From an uncultured Clostridia bacterium (GTDB lineage: Bacteria; Bacillota; Clostridia; Christensenellales; UBA1242): 64,000 bases of DNA. The position numbers were made by a program, and so were the translations under genes. The stretch spans positions 124,001 through 188,000 of the forward strand of contig CANQDK010000001.1 in the NCBI GenBank assembly GCA_947591785.1, read 5' to 3'. The notes beneath the pieces were generated by a model. That model searched no databases. It was not told the DNA's origin and was given only the letters and a program-made list of their open reading frames with translations. Below are positions 26,233 to 35,966 of the stretch, in pieces; the first letter of the stretch is position 1, and each line of letters opens with the position of its first letter.

Positions 26233-29200
26233 ATGTTTGAATTAAACAACTTTGAAAAAATTAGAATTGGAATTGCAAGTCCAGAGAAAATCAGAGAATG
26301 GTCTCATGGTGAAGTAACAAAACCAGAAACCATAAACTATCGCACGCAAAAACCTGAAAAGGACGGACTTTTCTGCGAAAAGATTTTTGGGCCAAAAAAA
26401 GACTGGGAATGCCATTGCGGAAAATATAAACGTATCCGCTATCGTGGTGTTGTCTGCGATAAATGTGGTGTCGAAGTGACAAGAAGCAAGGTTCGTCGTG
26501 AAAGAATGGGACATATTGAACTTGCAACACCTGTCACACACCTTTGGTATTTCCGCAGTGTGCCATCACGTATTGGAACTCTTTTAGACCTTACTCCAAA
26601 GACTTTGGAGCAAATCGTTTATTATATAAACTATATTGTTACAGACCCTAAACATACCGACCTTGAATATAAACAAATTTTAAATGATAAAGAATATCGC
26701 GATGCCATTGAAAAGTATGGTTTTGGTTCTTTTGATGCTGGAATGGGAGCAGAAGCCATTAAAGTGCTTTTATCTCATGTTGATTTGGAGAGAGAAAAAG
26801 ATGCTCTTAAAGAAGAGATAAAAAATTCAAAAGGACAGAGAAAAATTAAAGCTGCAAAGAAACTTGATGTCGTTGAAAGTTTCCGCAAAAGTGGTAACAA
26901 TCCAACATGGATGGTGCTTGATTGTATTCCTGTTCTACCTCCAGAACTTCGTCCTATGGTTCCATTGGATGGTGGAAGATATGCAACAAGTGATTTAAAT
27001 GATTTATATCGTCGTGTTATTAACAGAAACAATCGTCTTAAAAAACTTATGGAACTTGGTGCACCTGATGTTATTATTCGTAACGAAAAGCGTATGCTTC
27101 AGGAAGCTGTTGATAATCTTATTGATAATGGTAAACGTGGCAAACCTGTTCAGGGAAGCAAACAACGTGATTTGAAGTCCTTGACTGCTATGCTTGGAGG
27201 AAAACAAGGACGTTTCCGTCAAAACTTGTTGGGTAAACGTGTTGACTACTCTGGCCGTTCCGTTATTGTTGTCGGCCCAGAACTTAAAATGTATCAATGC
27301 GGTCTTCCAAAAGAAATGGCTCTTGAACTTTTTAAACCTTTCATTATCAACAGATTGATTGATATGAATCAATCCAACAATATTAAAACTGCAAAGAGAA
27401 TGATTGAACGTGAAAAGCCAATTGTATGGGATGTTTTGGCAGACGTTATTAAAGACCATCCAGTTCTTTTGAACCGTGCTCCAACTCTTCATAGACTTTC
27501 TGTTCAAGCTTTTGAACCTGTTCTTGTTGAAGGTAGAGCAATCAAACTTCACCCATCTGTGTGTGCTGCGTTCAATGCGGATTTCGATGGTGACCAAATG
27601 CCAGTTCATATTCCTCTTTCTATTGATGCTTGTGCAGAAGCAAGAACATTAATGCTTGCTTCAAACAACATTTTGAAACTTTCTGATGGTGAACCTATTG
27701 TCACACCTGCACAGGACGTTGTGCTTGGTTGCTATTATTTGACACTTACAAGATCGGGTGCAAAGGGTGAAGGTGGATTATTCGCTTCTAAAAATGAAGC
27801 AATTTATGCATATCAAACCAAAAATCTTGATTTGCAAGCTGAAATTACAATCCGTTTGACAAAAGAACTTGATGGAAAAACATATTCAAAGCGTGTTAAA
27901 ACTTCAGTTGGAAGAATTTTGTTTAACAATATTATTCCACAAAATTTGGGATATGTTGACCGTTCAATTCCAGAAAACATTTGTGATTTGGAAATCAATC
28001 GTCCTGTTAAGAAAAAGGATTTGCAAAACATTGTTTCACGCTGCTATGACAAATTTGGAACAACAGAAACAACAAAACTTGTTGACCGCTTGAAAGAAAC
28101 AGGGTATAAATATTCAACATTAGCCTCAATTTCTGTTAATATTTATGATATTCAAGAACCTGAAGAAAAGGCGGAAATTTTAAAAGATGCTGAAGCAAAA
28201 GTTCTTGAAAATGAGAAAATGTTGCGTAGAGGACTTATCACTCAAGAAGAAAAAGTTAACGAAAACGTTATTGTTTGGAATGAAGCAGTTAATAAGGTTC
28301 AAAATGCTATTGTTCAAGACCTTGACACATTCAACCCATTCAGTTTGATGGTTCTTTCTGGTGCACGTGGTAACGCCACACAGTTAAACCAAGACTGCGG
28401 ACTTATTGGAATTAAAGCAACAGCTTCTGGTCAAAAAAATGATACTCCAATTAAATCCTCATTTAAACAAGGATTAACACCAATTGAGTATTTCATTAAC
28501 TCACGTGGTTCTCGTAAAGGTTTGTCAGATACCGCTCTTAAAACAGCCGACTCTGGTTATTTGACTCGTCGTCTTGTTGATATTGCTCAAGATGTTGTTG
28601 TTACTGCTGAGGATTGCTTTGCAGAAGCGGGTGAAAAAGTTAAGGGTGTTACTGTCAGCGACCTTGTTGTTGATGGATTTGTTCAAGAAACATTGGAAGA
28701 ACGAATTTACGGCCGTGTTGCTGTTGACGATATTGTTGACCCTAAAACTAAAGAAGTTATTGTTCCTGCAAACACAATGATTTCAAAAGAACAGGCTTCA
28801 AGAATAACTCAGGCTGGAATTAAAGAAGTTCAAATTCGTTCATTAATTACATGCCGTTGCAAACATGGTGTTTGTGCAAAATGTTATGGAAGAAACTTGG
28901 CTGGAAAAGATATGGTTACACTTGGCGAGGCAGTTGGTATTATTGCGGCTCAGTCTATCGGCGAACCAGGAACTCAGCTTACTATGAGAACTTTCCATAC
29001 TGGTGGTGCTGCGGTTGCTGCCGACATCACCCAAGGACTTCCTCGTGTTGAAGAAATTTTTGAAGCACGCAGGCCAAAGGGTGAATGTCTTTTAAGTGAA
29101 GTTGCAGGAAAAATAAAACTTAAAGAAGATGCAAAAAATTACTACATCACAATCGTTACTGGAGAAGGTGATATTGATTACGAAGTTAGAAAACCAGCTG

Positions 29201-29766
29201 TTCTCAAAGTAAAAGATGGGCAAAATGTTGAACCAGGAACTCAGCTTACAGCAGGTGCAATTAATCCAAGTGATTTGCTTGTCACTAAAGGGCTTAAAGG
29301 TTTGCAACAATATTTGTTAAGCGAAGTCATCTCTGTTTATCGTGGACAAGATGTTAAAGTTAATGATAAGCACATTGAAATCATCATCAGACAAATGTTG
29401 AAGAAGGTTAAGATTGAAGATAGTGGTGACACAAACTTGTTGACTGGAGATATTGTTGATATTTCAAAATGCGAAGAAGAAAATGAAAGAATTTTGCGTG
29501 CTGGTGGCAAACCTGCAATTGCAAGAAGAATTTTGCTTGGAATTACAAAAGCATCTTTGTCAACAGAATCCTTCCTTTCCGCATCATCTTTCCAAGAGAC
29601 ATCACGTGTGCTTACTGATGCCGCTCTTAAAGGAAAAGTTGACAACCTTATTGGTATCAAAGAAAATGTTATCATTGGTAAACTTATTCCTGCTGGCTCT
29701 GGGTTGAGAAAATATCGCACAGTTGTTCCTGTGAAAGTCAACACAGAAGAAATAGTTGCAGAATAA
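26233..29766 (+). CDS. rpoC: DNA-directed RNA polymerase subunit beta'
   Basis: This is the 1177-residue catalytic beta' subunit. Zinc-binding motif 1 is at residues ~59-78 (CHCGKYKR...CDKCGVEV). The active-site Mg-binding motif NADFDGDQM is at ~446-454 and the second zinc site [11 protein letters not shown] at ~873-883. The trigger-loop and bridge-helix blocks ([20 protein letters not shown]) and the C-terminal [15 protein letters not shown] are intact. ATG 26233 with GGAGAGAAGG upstream is chosen; ten extra in-frame codons before it contain no family residues. The rpoB-rpoC gap of 186 nt is longer than usual and carries a hairpin. A strong terminator follows. Confidence 0.99.
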   Translation: MFELNNFEKIRIGIASPEKIREWSHGEVTKPETINYRTQKPEKDGLFCEKIFGPKKDWECHCGKYKRIRYRGVVCDKCGVEVTRSKVRRERMGHIELATPVTHLWYFRSVPSRIGTLLDLTPKTLEQIVYYINYIVTDPKHTDLEYKQILNDKEYRDAIEKYGFGSFDAGMGAEAIKVLLSHVDLEREKDALKEEIKNSKGQRKIKAAKKLDVVESFRKSGNNPTWMVLDCIPVLPPELRPMVPLDGGRYATSDLNDLYRRVINRNNRLKKLMELGAPDVIIRNEKRMLQEAVDNLIDNGKRGKPVQGSKQRDLKSLTAMLGGKQGRFRQNLLGKRVDYSGRSVIVVGPELKMYQCGLPKEMALELFKPFIINRLIDMNQSNNIKTAKRMIEREKPIVWDVLADVIKDHPVLLNRAPTLHRLSVQAFEPVLVEGRAIKLHPSVCAAFNADFDGDQMPVHIPLSIDACAEARTLMLASNNILKLSDGEPIVTPAQDVVLGCYYLTLTRSGAKGEGGLFASKNEAIYAYQTKNLDLQAEITIRLTKELDGKTYSKRVKTSVGRILFNNIIPQNLGYVDRSIPENICDLEINRPVKKKDLQNIVSRCYDKFGTTETTKLVDRLKETGYKYSTLASISVNIYDIQEPEEKAEILKDAEAKVLENEKMLRRGLITQEEKVNENVIVWNEAVNKVQNAIVQDLDTFNPFSLMVLSGARGNATQLNQDCGLIGIKATASGQKNDTPIKSSFKQGLTPIEYFINSRGSRKGLSDTALKTADSGYLTRRLVDIAQDVVVTAEDCFAEAGEKVKGVTVSDLVVDGFVQETLEERIYGRVAVDDIVDPKTKEVIVPANTMISKEQASRITQAGIKEVQIRSLITCRCKHGVCAKCYGRNLAGKDMVTLGEAVGIIAAQSIGEPGTQLTMRTFHTGGAAVAADITQGLPRVEEIFEARRPKGECLLSEVAGKIKLKEDAKNYYITIVTGEGDIDYEVRKPAVLKVKDGQNVEPGTQLTAGAINPSDLLVTKGLKGLQQYLLSEVISVYRGQDVKVNDKHIEIIIRQMLKKVKIEDSGDTNLLTGDIVDISKCEEENERILRAGGKPAIARRILLGITKASLSTESFLSASSFQETSRVLTDAALKGKVDNLIGIKENVIIGKLIPAGSGLRKYRTVVPVKVNTEEIVAE

Positions 29767-29775
29767 TTAAAAAAT

Positions 29776-29810
29776 AAAAAATGGCAAAAAAATGCCATTT
29801 TTTTTATTTT
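29776..29810 (+). terminator. Intrinsic terminator after rpoC
   Basis: AAAAATGGCA pairs with TGCCATTTTT around A-rich loop bases (core TGGCA 29782-29786 with TGCCA 29793-29797). A long T-run follows. Confidence 0.9.
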
Positions 29811-30109
29811 TTTTCATATTTTTTTATTATTTTTGATAAAAAATATATAATTTTATAATTTATAATTTGAATTAAAAATAAATTAAAAAATAAAAAAATT
29901 ATTTTTTAATTACTATTTTTATTTTATTCTATTCTATTTTATTTTAAAATTTGTGTTTTAAGATTATTTGTGATTTTGTTCTAATTTATTTTAAAAAGAA
30001 ATAATATAAAATTAAGGTTTCGACAATGTTGGACAAATCCTGACGATTGTGGACATTTTTACTATTGTTCAAATTGTTGACAATTTTCTATAATAAAAGC
30101 GAGGTTTGT
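29811..30109. other. AT-rich intergenic region with pdaB promoter
   Basis: The first ~200 nt are nearly pure A/T. Around 30019-30060 a less AT-rich patch holds related copies of TGTTGGACA and TGTGGACA. A sigma-A-like -10 TATAAT (30089-30094) with -35 TTGTTC (30065-30070) precedes pdaB. No gene is seen. Confidence 0.5.
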
Positions 30110-30877
30110 ATGCGTTTCTGCGTTATCAAATCAAAAACTATTAAAATTGTTGTTGCTATGGTTCTTGTCATGATTGCATTATCACTTTCTATTAATGGTG
30201 CAACATCAGCGGAAGTTTATTTTGGCTATTCCACCAGAAAAGTTCCAATTTATAATGTTGAAACTGAAGAAAAACAGGTGGCAATTTCCTTTGATGCCGC
30301 TTGGGGTGCGGACAAGACGCAAGGAATTTTGGATATTCTTAAAGAATTCGACTGCACTGCAACATTCTTTTTAGTTGGTTTTTGGGTTGATGATTACACA
30401 GACATGGTTCGAGCAATTGACTCTGCAGGAATGGAAATTGGAACTCATTCTAACACTCATCCTGACATGGTGAAATTGGATAAGGCTACAATGAAAATTG
30501 AACTTGAAACTTGTATTTCAAAAATTAAGTCTGTGACAGGAAAAGAAGTAGAGCTTTTTAGAGCACCTTTTGGAAGTTATAACAATGATTTAATTGATGT
30601 GGCTGAGAGTCTTAATTTGAAAACAATTCAATGGGACGTTGACAGTCTTGATTGGAAAGGGCTTTCAGCAAATGAAATTTCTCAAAGAGTGCTTTCAAGA
30701 GTTAAGAATGGTTCGATAATTTTGATGCATAACAATTCCGACAATGTTCTTGATGGGCTTAGGCTTATTCTTAATCGTTTGAAAGTTCAGGGATACAAAG
30801 TCACATCAGTTGGCGAACTTGTTTATTCGGAAAATTACACAGTGGATAGAAATGGCATACAACACAAAAATATTTAG
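30110..30877 (+). CDS. pdaB: Polysaccharide deacetylase, PdaB-like sporulation type
   Basis: This 255-residue NodB-fold deacetylase has an N-terminal signal or anchor helix (residues ~10-32). Motif 1 is VAISFDAAWG (~62-71), a variant seen in PdaB proteins (TFDISWG) where the second Asp of the usual TFDDGP is missing. Motif 2 is HSNTHPDM (~112-119), with both His metal ligands, motif 3 is LFRAPFGSYN (~150-159), and motif 5 is ILMHNNSDN (~205). PdaB is needed in B. subtilis to maintain spores after cortex formation, which fits the gerA operon in this window. GCGAGG precedes ATG 30110. The SSB-like gene begins 11 nt after the stop codon, so they are probably co-transcribed. Confidence 0.85.
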   Translation: MRFCVIKSKTIKIVVAMVLVMIALSLSINGATSAEVYFGYSTRKVPIYNVETEEKQVAISFDAAWGADKTQGILDILKEFDCTATFFLVGFWVDDYTDMVRAIDSAGMEIGTHSNTHPDMVKLDKATMKIELETCISKIKSVTGKEVELFRAPFGSYNNDLIDVAESLNLKTIQWDVDSLDWKGLSANEISQRVLSRVKNGSIILMHNNSDNVLDGLRLILNRLKVQGYKVTSVGELVYSENYTVDRNGIQHKNI

Positions 30878-30888
30878 GAGAGGAATTT

Positions 30889-31572
30889 ATGAATTACACA
30901 AATTTTAAAGAAAAAACATCAAACAATGCAATTATTGCAGGTCAAGTGTGTGAAGACCTTAAAAAATCACATGAAATTGATGGCGAGAAATTTTATGAGT
31001 TTGCAGTTAAGGTTAAGAGATTGTCATCTCAAGAGGACATTATTCCAGTGACAATATCCGAAAGAACTTTGATTGGCACTAGAATTGAAAAAGGAAATTT
31101 TGTTGAACTTAAAGGGGAATATCGAAGTTACAACAAATTGGAAGCAGAGCATAACAAATTAATTTTACACCTTTTTGCTAAGGAATTTTCAATTTTAAAT
31201 GAAGAAAAGAACATAAACGAGGTGAAACTTTCAGGTTTTGTCTGCAAAGAACCTGTCTATCGTAAAACACCTTTTGAGCGTGAAATCTGTGACGTTTTAC
31301 TTGCGGTGAATAGGGCAAACTATCGTAAAAGCGACTATATACCATGCATTTTGTGGGGGCGTAATGCAAGATTCATGTCAGAGCAAAATATCGGCTCCAA
31401 AGTGGAACTTGTTGGAAGAATCCAGTCGCGTGAATATACGAAAAAATATGAGAATGGACAAAATGAAATCAAAACTGCATACGAGGTTTCATGTCAAAAT
31501 GTTGCTCTTTTGGGAAGTTTGACAAAGTTAGAACAAAAAGATATTCCAAAAGTTGAGGCTGTAAATAACTAA
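30889..31572 (+). CDS. Double OB-fold SSB-like protein, copy 1
   Basis: This 227-residue protein contains two SSB-type OB folds. The first (~12-105) is divergent (AIIAGQVCEDLK...FYEFAVKVKRLSSQEDIIPVTI). The second (~112-210) is closer to classical SSB (VKLSGFVCKEPVYR...DYIPCILWGRNARF...VELVGRIQSREY). Similar two-domain proteins in Clostridia are annotated as single-stranded DNA-binding proteins. The acidic DDIPF-type tail that recruits partners to canonical SSB is absent; the end reads LEQKDIPKVEAVNN. It follows pdaB by 11 nt with GGAGAGG before ATG. DNA binding is likely, but its distinct cellular job is unknown. Confidence 0.8.
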   Translation: MNYTNFKEKTSNNAIIAGQVCEDLKKSHEIDGEKFYEFAVKVKRLSSQEDIIPVTISERTLIGTRIEKGNFVELKGEYRSYNKLEAEHNKLILHLFAKEFSILNEEKNINEVKLSGFVCKEPVYRKTPFEREICDVLLAVNRANYRKSDYIPCILWGRNARFMSEQNIGSKVELVGRIQSREYTKKYENGQNEIKTAYEVSCQNVALLGSLTKLEQKDIPKVEAVNN

Positions 31573-31589
31573 AATATAAAAAATGGCTA

Positions 31590-31618
31590 TTGACAAATTT
31601 GCCGTTTTAGTGTATGAT
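31590..31618 (+). promoter_or_regulatory. Promoter of the second SSB-like gene
   Basis: -35 TTGACA (31590-31595), 17-bp spacer, -10 TATGAT (31613-31618). AAGGAG and ATG 31646 follow. Confidence 0.82.
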
Positions 31619-31645
31619 TAAATAGTTAAAAACAAAGGAGAAAAT

Positions 31646-32311
31646 ATGAATATTGTAAAATTGTCTGGAATGGTTTCCTCAGAGCCAAATATTGTTGAAG
31701 ATAAATTCTTAAAGTTCAATGTGATGATACCTCGCAAATCTATGACGATGGATTTTGTGCCAGTCACGATTCCTCTTGACGTTATTAAAAATGAAAAAGA
31801 AATTCATAATAGAAATTATGTTGAGATTGAGGGAACTTTTCGCAGTGTGAATAAAGTTGAAGGTGGCAAAGGTAAATTGGTGCTTTTTGTTTATGGAAAA
31901 AATGTTTCTATTGCAAAAGAACCTGTCAGTCCTAAAAATGAAATTTGTTTCAATGGTTTTCTCTGCAAACCTGTTATTTACCGCATAACACCAAGACAGT
32001 TTGAAGTTGCCGACTTGATTCTTGCAAATAATGAACCTTTTGAATCAAATTATTTCCCTTGTGTTGCTTGGGGGAGAAATGCAAAATTTGCAAGAGATGC
32101 ATTTGGTATTGGTTCAGAAGTTGGGGTTGTTGGAAGAATTCAATCTCGCAATTATGAGAAAGTTGTTGATGGCAAAACTGAGACTCGCACTGCGTATGAG
32201 GTTTCAATTGGAGAACTTTCCTTGTTGTCAGCAAATTTGAAAGATAATTGTGAAGAAACTAGTGAAAAAACTTATAATTCCGCTAAAAATAAAAACATAA
32301 TAGAAAAATAA
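31646..32311 (+). CDS. Double OB-fold SSB-like protein, copy 2
   Basis: This 221-residue protein is a paralogue of the preceding gene with the same two-OB layout. The first fold is at ~1-95 (VKLSGMVSSEPNIV...DFVPVTIPLDVIKN) and the second at ~100-200 (ICFNGFLCKPVIYRITPRQF...NYFPCVAWGRNAKF...VGVVGRIQSRNYEK). GRNA[RK]F and V[EG]xVGRIQSR are shared by both copies. The C-terminal ~20 residues are polar, with no acidic tip. It has its own strong promoter within the 73-nt gap, so it can be expressed apart from pdaB and copy 1. An intrinsic terminator follows directly. It is probably a single-stranded DNA-binding protein. Confidence 0.8.
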   Translation: MNIVKLSGMVSSEPNIVEDKFLKFNVMIPRKSMTMDFVPVTIPLDVIKNEKEIHNRNYVEIEGTFRSVNKVEGGKGKLVLFVYGKNVSIAKEPVSPKNEICFNGFLCKPVIYRITPRQFEVADLILANNEPFESNYFPCVAWGRNAKFARDAFGIGSEVGVVGRIQSRNYEKVVDGKTETRTAYEVSIGELSLLSANLKDNCEETSEKTYNSAKNKNIIEK

Positions 32312-32335
32312 AAGCACCAATAAGGTGTTTTTTTA
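32312..32335 (+). terminator. Terminator after the second SSB-like gene
   Basis: CACC (32315-32318) pairs with GGTG (32324-32327) around AATAA, extended by a G-T pair and A/T pairs. Seven T follow. Confidence 0.75.
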
Positions 32336-32621
32336 TAAAACAAAAAGATTTGACATTTGAAGAAAAGCAACATTTATTCGGCCATCAGACAGAGATATAA
32401 CAAAGTTTGTGGGTTGATAAAGAAAAAGAGATAGCAAAAGCCATCTCAATTAAAGTTTCCAACTAGGCGATAGTCACAAGCTACCACAAGTTTACTTCAT
32501 TTAAAGTTTATGACATTTCTTAGCGAAGCAATACCTTTTGACAAAAAAATTAAAAAATTAAAAAAAAATCAAAAAAGAGAGAAAATAAATTTTAGTTTGT
32601 AAATATTACATAAAAATTATT
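32336..32621. other. Intergenic region, possibly decayed coding sequence
   Basis: Between 32341 and 32530 the base composition is less AT-rich than other gaps here. One frame gives a protein-like start (KQKDLTFEEKQHLFGHQTEI), then several stops. This looks like a decayed short gene, perhaps a transposase N-terminus, but I cannot identify it. The last ~90 nt are simple A-rich sequence. Confidence 0.3.
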
Positions 32622-34121
32622 TCAAAAGATTGGTTCGTCATAAGTTTTTGGTGCGTCAATTTCAAGCAATTTTAATATTGTTGGAGCAATTGCTGTCAAG
32701 GATTTCCCTTTTTTTAGTTTAACTTTTTTAAATCTATCACTTACCAAAATGAATGGAACAGGATTGGTTGTATGTTTTGTTAATTTGTTTCCTTGCTTAT
32801 CAAACATTTCTTCTGCGTTGCCGTGGTCAGCAGTAATAATACAATCTCCTCCAACCATTAATGTTGCAAGAGCAACAGCATAAGCCTGCTTTTCAACACA
32901 TTCAATTGCTTCTTTTGTTGCATTGAAGTTCCCTGTGTGCCCAAGCATATCGGGGTTGGAGTAGTTTACAACTATAAAGTCATATTTTAAAGAGGCTATT
33001 GCATCTAAAACCGCTTGTGTAATTTCAATTGCACGCATTTTTGGATAATCGGAGAAATCTTTCACATTTATGCTTTCAAAAAGTTTTCTATCCTCACCAT
33101 TATATGGTTTTTCGATTCCTCCGTTGAGGAAAAATGTTACATGAGCATATTTGGTTGTTTCTGCAGTATGAAATTGAGTTTTCCCAGCATTTGAAAGCAC
33201 GCTTGCCAAATTGTCTTCAATAATTTTTGGGGGATAAAGAATATTGACATGCGAAAGATTGTCCGCATACTGCACCATTGTGGTGTATAGAAAGTTTTTT
33301 AATGGTTTTGTTTTGAATTCTTTAAAATCATCACAAGCAAAGGCATAAGAAATTTCACGCTCTCTGTCGGAACGAAAATCATAGAAAAGCAAACTGTCAT
33401 TATCTGAAACGATTCCATTTTCATCAATAATTGTTGGTGAAAAATATTCGTCAGTTTCACCATTTTCATACGCTTCAAGAATGGCATCAACCGCATTGTC
33501 TTTCTTTTTTCCTTCTCCATAAGTTAGAAGGCGATATATCTTTTCATCACGGTCATATCTGTTTTCACGACTTAAATTCACTCGTCCAATCAAAGTTGCA
33601 ATTTTGGCATTTGTTCCTTCAATTTTTGACAAAAGCTGTTTTACATATTTAATTCCACTATGGGTATCTGTGTCGCGTCCATCAAGAAATGCGTGTATAT
33701 ATATGTTTTTTATGTCAAAGTTTTTGGCAAAGTCAAGAATCGCAAAAAGATGATTTATATGTGAATGAACTCCGCCATCGGATAAGATTCCCATTAAATG
33801 CAAATTTGATTTGTTTTTTTCAGCGTGTGACAAGGCTTTTATTAGAGCTGAATTTTCAAAAAATTTTCCATTTTCAATTTCGCTGTCAATGAGTTTTAAA
33901 TCCTGTAAGATAACGCGTCCGCAACCAATTGTTAGATGTCCAACTTCGCTGTTTCCCATAACACCATCTGGCAAACCAACCGCTTCGCCACTTGCTTTAA
34001 TGAGAGTGTGGGGGTAAAGTTTTTTGAGTTTATCAAGGTTTGGTGTTCCTTGGCTTTTTATTGCATTTCCAAATTTTTCTTTTTTCTCACCAAATCCATC
34101 AAGAATCACTAAAGTTACCAT
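32622..34121 (-). CDS. gpmI: 2,3-bisphosphoglycerate-independent phosphoglycerate mutase
   Basis: This 499-residue enzyme interconverts 3- and 2-phosphoglycerate in glycolysis using two Mn ions and a phosphoserine. The N-terminal metal site is LVILDGFG (~3-10). The catalytic Ser lies in MGNSEVGH (~55-62). The phosphotransferase domain includes GILSDGGVHSH (~112-122) and HAFLDGRDT (~143-151). The second half of the alkaline-phosphatase-like core has VNYSNPDMLGHTG (~388) and CIITADHGNAEEM (~432). The length is slightly below the usual ~510. ATG 34121 is preceded by AAGGAA. The promoter overlaps a CAAACGTTTG palindrome. The stop codon lies next to an A-rich gap without a clear terminator. Confidence 0.97.
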   Translation of the reverse strand: MVTLVILDGFGEKKEKFGNAIKSQGTPNLDKLKKLYPHTLIKASGEAVGLPDGVMGNSEVGHLTIGCGRVILQDLKLIDSEIENGKFFENSALIKALSHAEKNKSNLHLMGILSDGGVHSHINHLFAILDFAKNFDIKNIYIHAFLDGRDTDTHSGIKYVKQLLSKIEGTNAKIATLIGRVNLSRENRYDRDEKIYRLLTYGEGKKKDNAVDAILEAYENGETDEYFSPTIIDENGIVSDNDSLLFYDFRSDREREISYAFACDDFKEFKTKPLKNFLYTTMVQYADNLSHVNILYPPKIIEDNLASVLSNAGKTQFHTAETTKYAHVTFFLNGGIEKPYNGEDRKLFESINVKDFSDYPKMRAIEITQAVLDAIASLKYDFIVVNYSNPDMLGHTGNFNATKEAIECVEKQAYAVALATLMVGGDCIITADHGNAEEMFDKQGNKLTKHTTNPVPFILVSDRFKKVKLKKGKSLTAIAPTILKLLEIDAPKTYDEPIF

Positions 34122-34180
34122 TTTTTTTGTTTCCTTTAATTTTTATTTTAATTATTTGCGTGTAATTTTTAAACATTTTA

Positions 34181-34218
34181 ATAATACATTTTTTACTAAA
34201 AAAAAGCAAACGTTTGAT
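34181..34218 (-). promoter_or_regulatory. gpmI promoter overlapped by a cre-like palindrome
   Basis: On the minus strand: -35 TTGCTT (34204-34209), 17-bp spacer, -10 TATTAT (34181-34186). The perfect palindrome CAAACGTTTG (34207-34216) covers the -35 edge. The 14-mer around it (34205-34218) fits 11 of 14 positions of the CcpA cre consensus as I remember it, so catabolite control of this glycolytic gene is possible. Confidence 0.45.
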
Positions 34219-34331
34219 TAATTTTAAGCAATTTATGGTGTTTTATTTAAAATCTATAAAACATAAAAGATAAATATTTGTGTTTTAAACACTGTTTAAA
34301 TAGGGATTTTAACATTTTTATTAAAAAATTT

Positions 34332-35081
34332 CTATTTTTTATTATTTAGATGCTCATCAAATAAACTGTCAATTTCCTGCTCTTTCTTATTTGTTTCCGC
34401 AAAAAAATCTCTCATTTCAAATGACATTTTTTCATTTTCAGTCATATCCATTTCAGTCATATCTACATCATTTTGTCGTAAATAATATTTCTTAGTATTT
34501 TCTCCTGATTTTTCATAATTATTTTCATTGGATAAGGTGTCTTTCTCTTCTTTATTTTCAGTTTGAGTTTTTTTATTCCTAAATTCTTGCAATCTTTCAA
34601 AATGAAGTTCAATTTGTGGCGAATTTTCTTCTTCAATTTGTTTATTTTCAACAGTTCCGTCTTTGTGAGCTGAAGAATCAGTTTCGTCAATATTAGAATT
34701 AGGTGACACAGATTCTTCTCTTGATTGTTTTATTTCAAATTTTGAATCCATATTTTCAACTATATTTTTTTCATTTTGACTTTCTAGTGTTTCGTTTGGA
34801 ATAGCATTTTCATCAATAAGTCGTGCTTGGGCAACTTGAGGTTGCTCTTCTTCTTGTTTTTTCTTTTTCTTACGTTCAAAAACCTTAAAAGTTCCTTTGT
34901 TGACTATTGCTCTTATCAAAAGATAAATTCCCCCAAAACCAAAAACAACATAAATTAGACGCGAGAAAATTGATGCTTGAAATCCAAAAATTCCTGCGAT
35001 GAAATCATACTGTAAAATTCCAATCATAAGCCAATTTAAGCAACCTGCAATTGTTAAAACGAATGATATAAATGTGAACAT
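34332..35081 (-). CDS. DUF378 (YuzA-like) membrane protein with a long acidic tail
   Basis: This is a 249-residue protein. Residues ~1-62 match DUF378: two membrane helices with the motif AGCLNWLMIGILQYDFIAGIFG and a short loop, then LIYVVFGFGGIYLLI. DUF378 proteins such as YuzA are usually only ~70-80 residues and of unknown function. Here a Lys-rich stretch (~73-78) leads into ~170 cytosolic residues rich in Glu, Asn, Ser and Lys, with no recognised domain and probably disordered. AGGAG precedes ATG 35081. It lies upstream of gpmI on the same strand but 210 nt away with a separate gpmI promoter. Confidence 0.75.
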   Translation of the reverse strand: MFTFISFVLTIAGCLNWLMIGILQYDFIAGIFGFQASIFSRLIYVVFGFGGIYLLIRAIVNKGTFKVFERKKKKKQEEEQPQVAQARLIDENAIPNETLESQNEKNIVENMDSKFEIKQSREESVSPNSNIDETDSSAHKDGTVENKQIEEENSPQIELHFERLQEFRNKKTQTENKEEKDTLSNENNYEKSGENTKKYYLRQNDVDMTEMDMTENEKMSFEMRDFFAETNKKEQEIDSLFDEHLNNKK

Positions 35082-35231
35082 TTTTTTCTTCTCCTAAAAA
35101 TTAGATTTTATTTTAATTCGTGATTTGTGAATTGTTGTCGTTTTGATTGATTTATTATTTGCAATTTTTTTATTTGAATGATAATTTTCTAAGAAAATGC
35201 ATTAAATTTTTATAAATTTTTTTAATTTTTG

Positions 35232-35260
35232 TTGACTTATTTTCAATTTTTGAATATAAT
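35232..35260 (+). promoter_or_regulatory. Promoter of greA
   Basis: -35 TTGACT (35232-35237), 17-bp spacer, -10 TATAAT (35255-35260). The predicted leader is ~90 nt and includes GGAGGTGG before ATG 35357. I see no known riboswitch in it. Confidence 0.82.
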
Positions 35261-35356
35261 ATATAGGTTGGTAGCACAGGAAGGGTTCTTTAACTTATTT
35301 TTGTGTGATTTTTTAATGACCAAGAATGTGTTTAAATTTGTCGTGGAGGTGGTATT

Positions 35357-35827
35357 ATGGAAAAACATTATTTGACACCAGAGGGAAAAAAGCAATTACA
35401 GGAAAAACTTAACCTCTATAAAACAGTGAAAAGACCTGATGTTGTTAGGAGAATTGGCATTGCTCGTGAGTTTGGTGACCTCTCTGAGAATAGTGAATAT
35501 GATGCTGCAAAAGATGAACAAGCACAAATTGAAGCAGAAATCGCAGAAATGGAACATATCCTTTTAAATGCAGAAATTATTGATAAGAAAAAAATCAGTA
35601 GTGATATTGTCAATATCGGCTGTAAAGTCAGATTATATGATGAAGACTTTGATGAAGAAGTTGAATATCGTATCACTGGCTCAAGTGAAAGTGACCCTCG
35701 AAATGGAATTATAAGCAATGTTTCTCCAGTTGGAAAAGCACTTATAGGACATAAAAAAGGCGACAAAATCACTGTTCAAACTCCAGGTGGAATGACAACT
35801 TATTCAATTGTTGAAATTGATGTTTAA
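35357..35827 (+). CDS. greA: Transcript cleavage factor GreA
   Basis: GreA (156 residues) rescues backtracked RNA polymerase by stimulating cleavage of the nascent RNA. The N-terminal coiled coil (~1-75) starts YLTPEGKKQLQEKL and carries the tip motif AREFGDLSENSEYDAAK (~37-53), whose Asp and Glu residues reach the polymerase active site. The C-terminal FKBP-like domain (~80-156) includes VGCKVRLYDEDF-like and SPVGKALIGHKKGDKI segments. Length and order are standard. It has a strong own promoter and a 139-nt gap to the next gene. Confidence 0.97.
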   Translation: MEKHYLTPEGKKQLQEKLNLYKTVKRPDVVRRIGIAREFGDLSENSEYDAAKDEQAQIEAEIAEMEHILLNAEIIDKKKISSDIVNIGCKVRLYDEDFDEEVEYRITGSSESDPRNGIISNVSPVGKALIGHKKGDKITVQTPGGMTTYSIVEIDV

Positions 35828-35966
35828 AATTCTGTTTTTTGATTTTATTTTAAAACTGAAACCTTTAATCAAAACTATATTTTTTGAAAATTTGTTGATT
35901 TTTGAATAAATTGTTTTTCATTTTTCCTATTTCTGTGCTACACTATTTGTAGTAGGATTTATTTGT

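Noticed and set aside
35267..35356. greA leader as a riboswitch
   Set aside because: No conserved riboswitch core or terminator/antiterminator pair can be recognised by eye.
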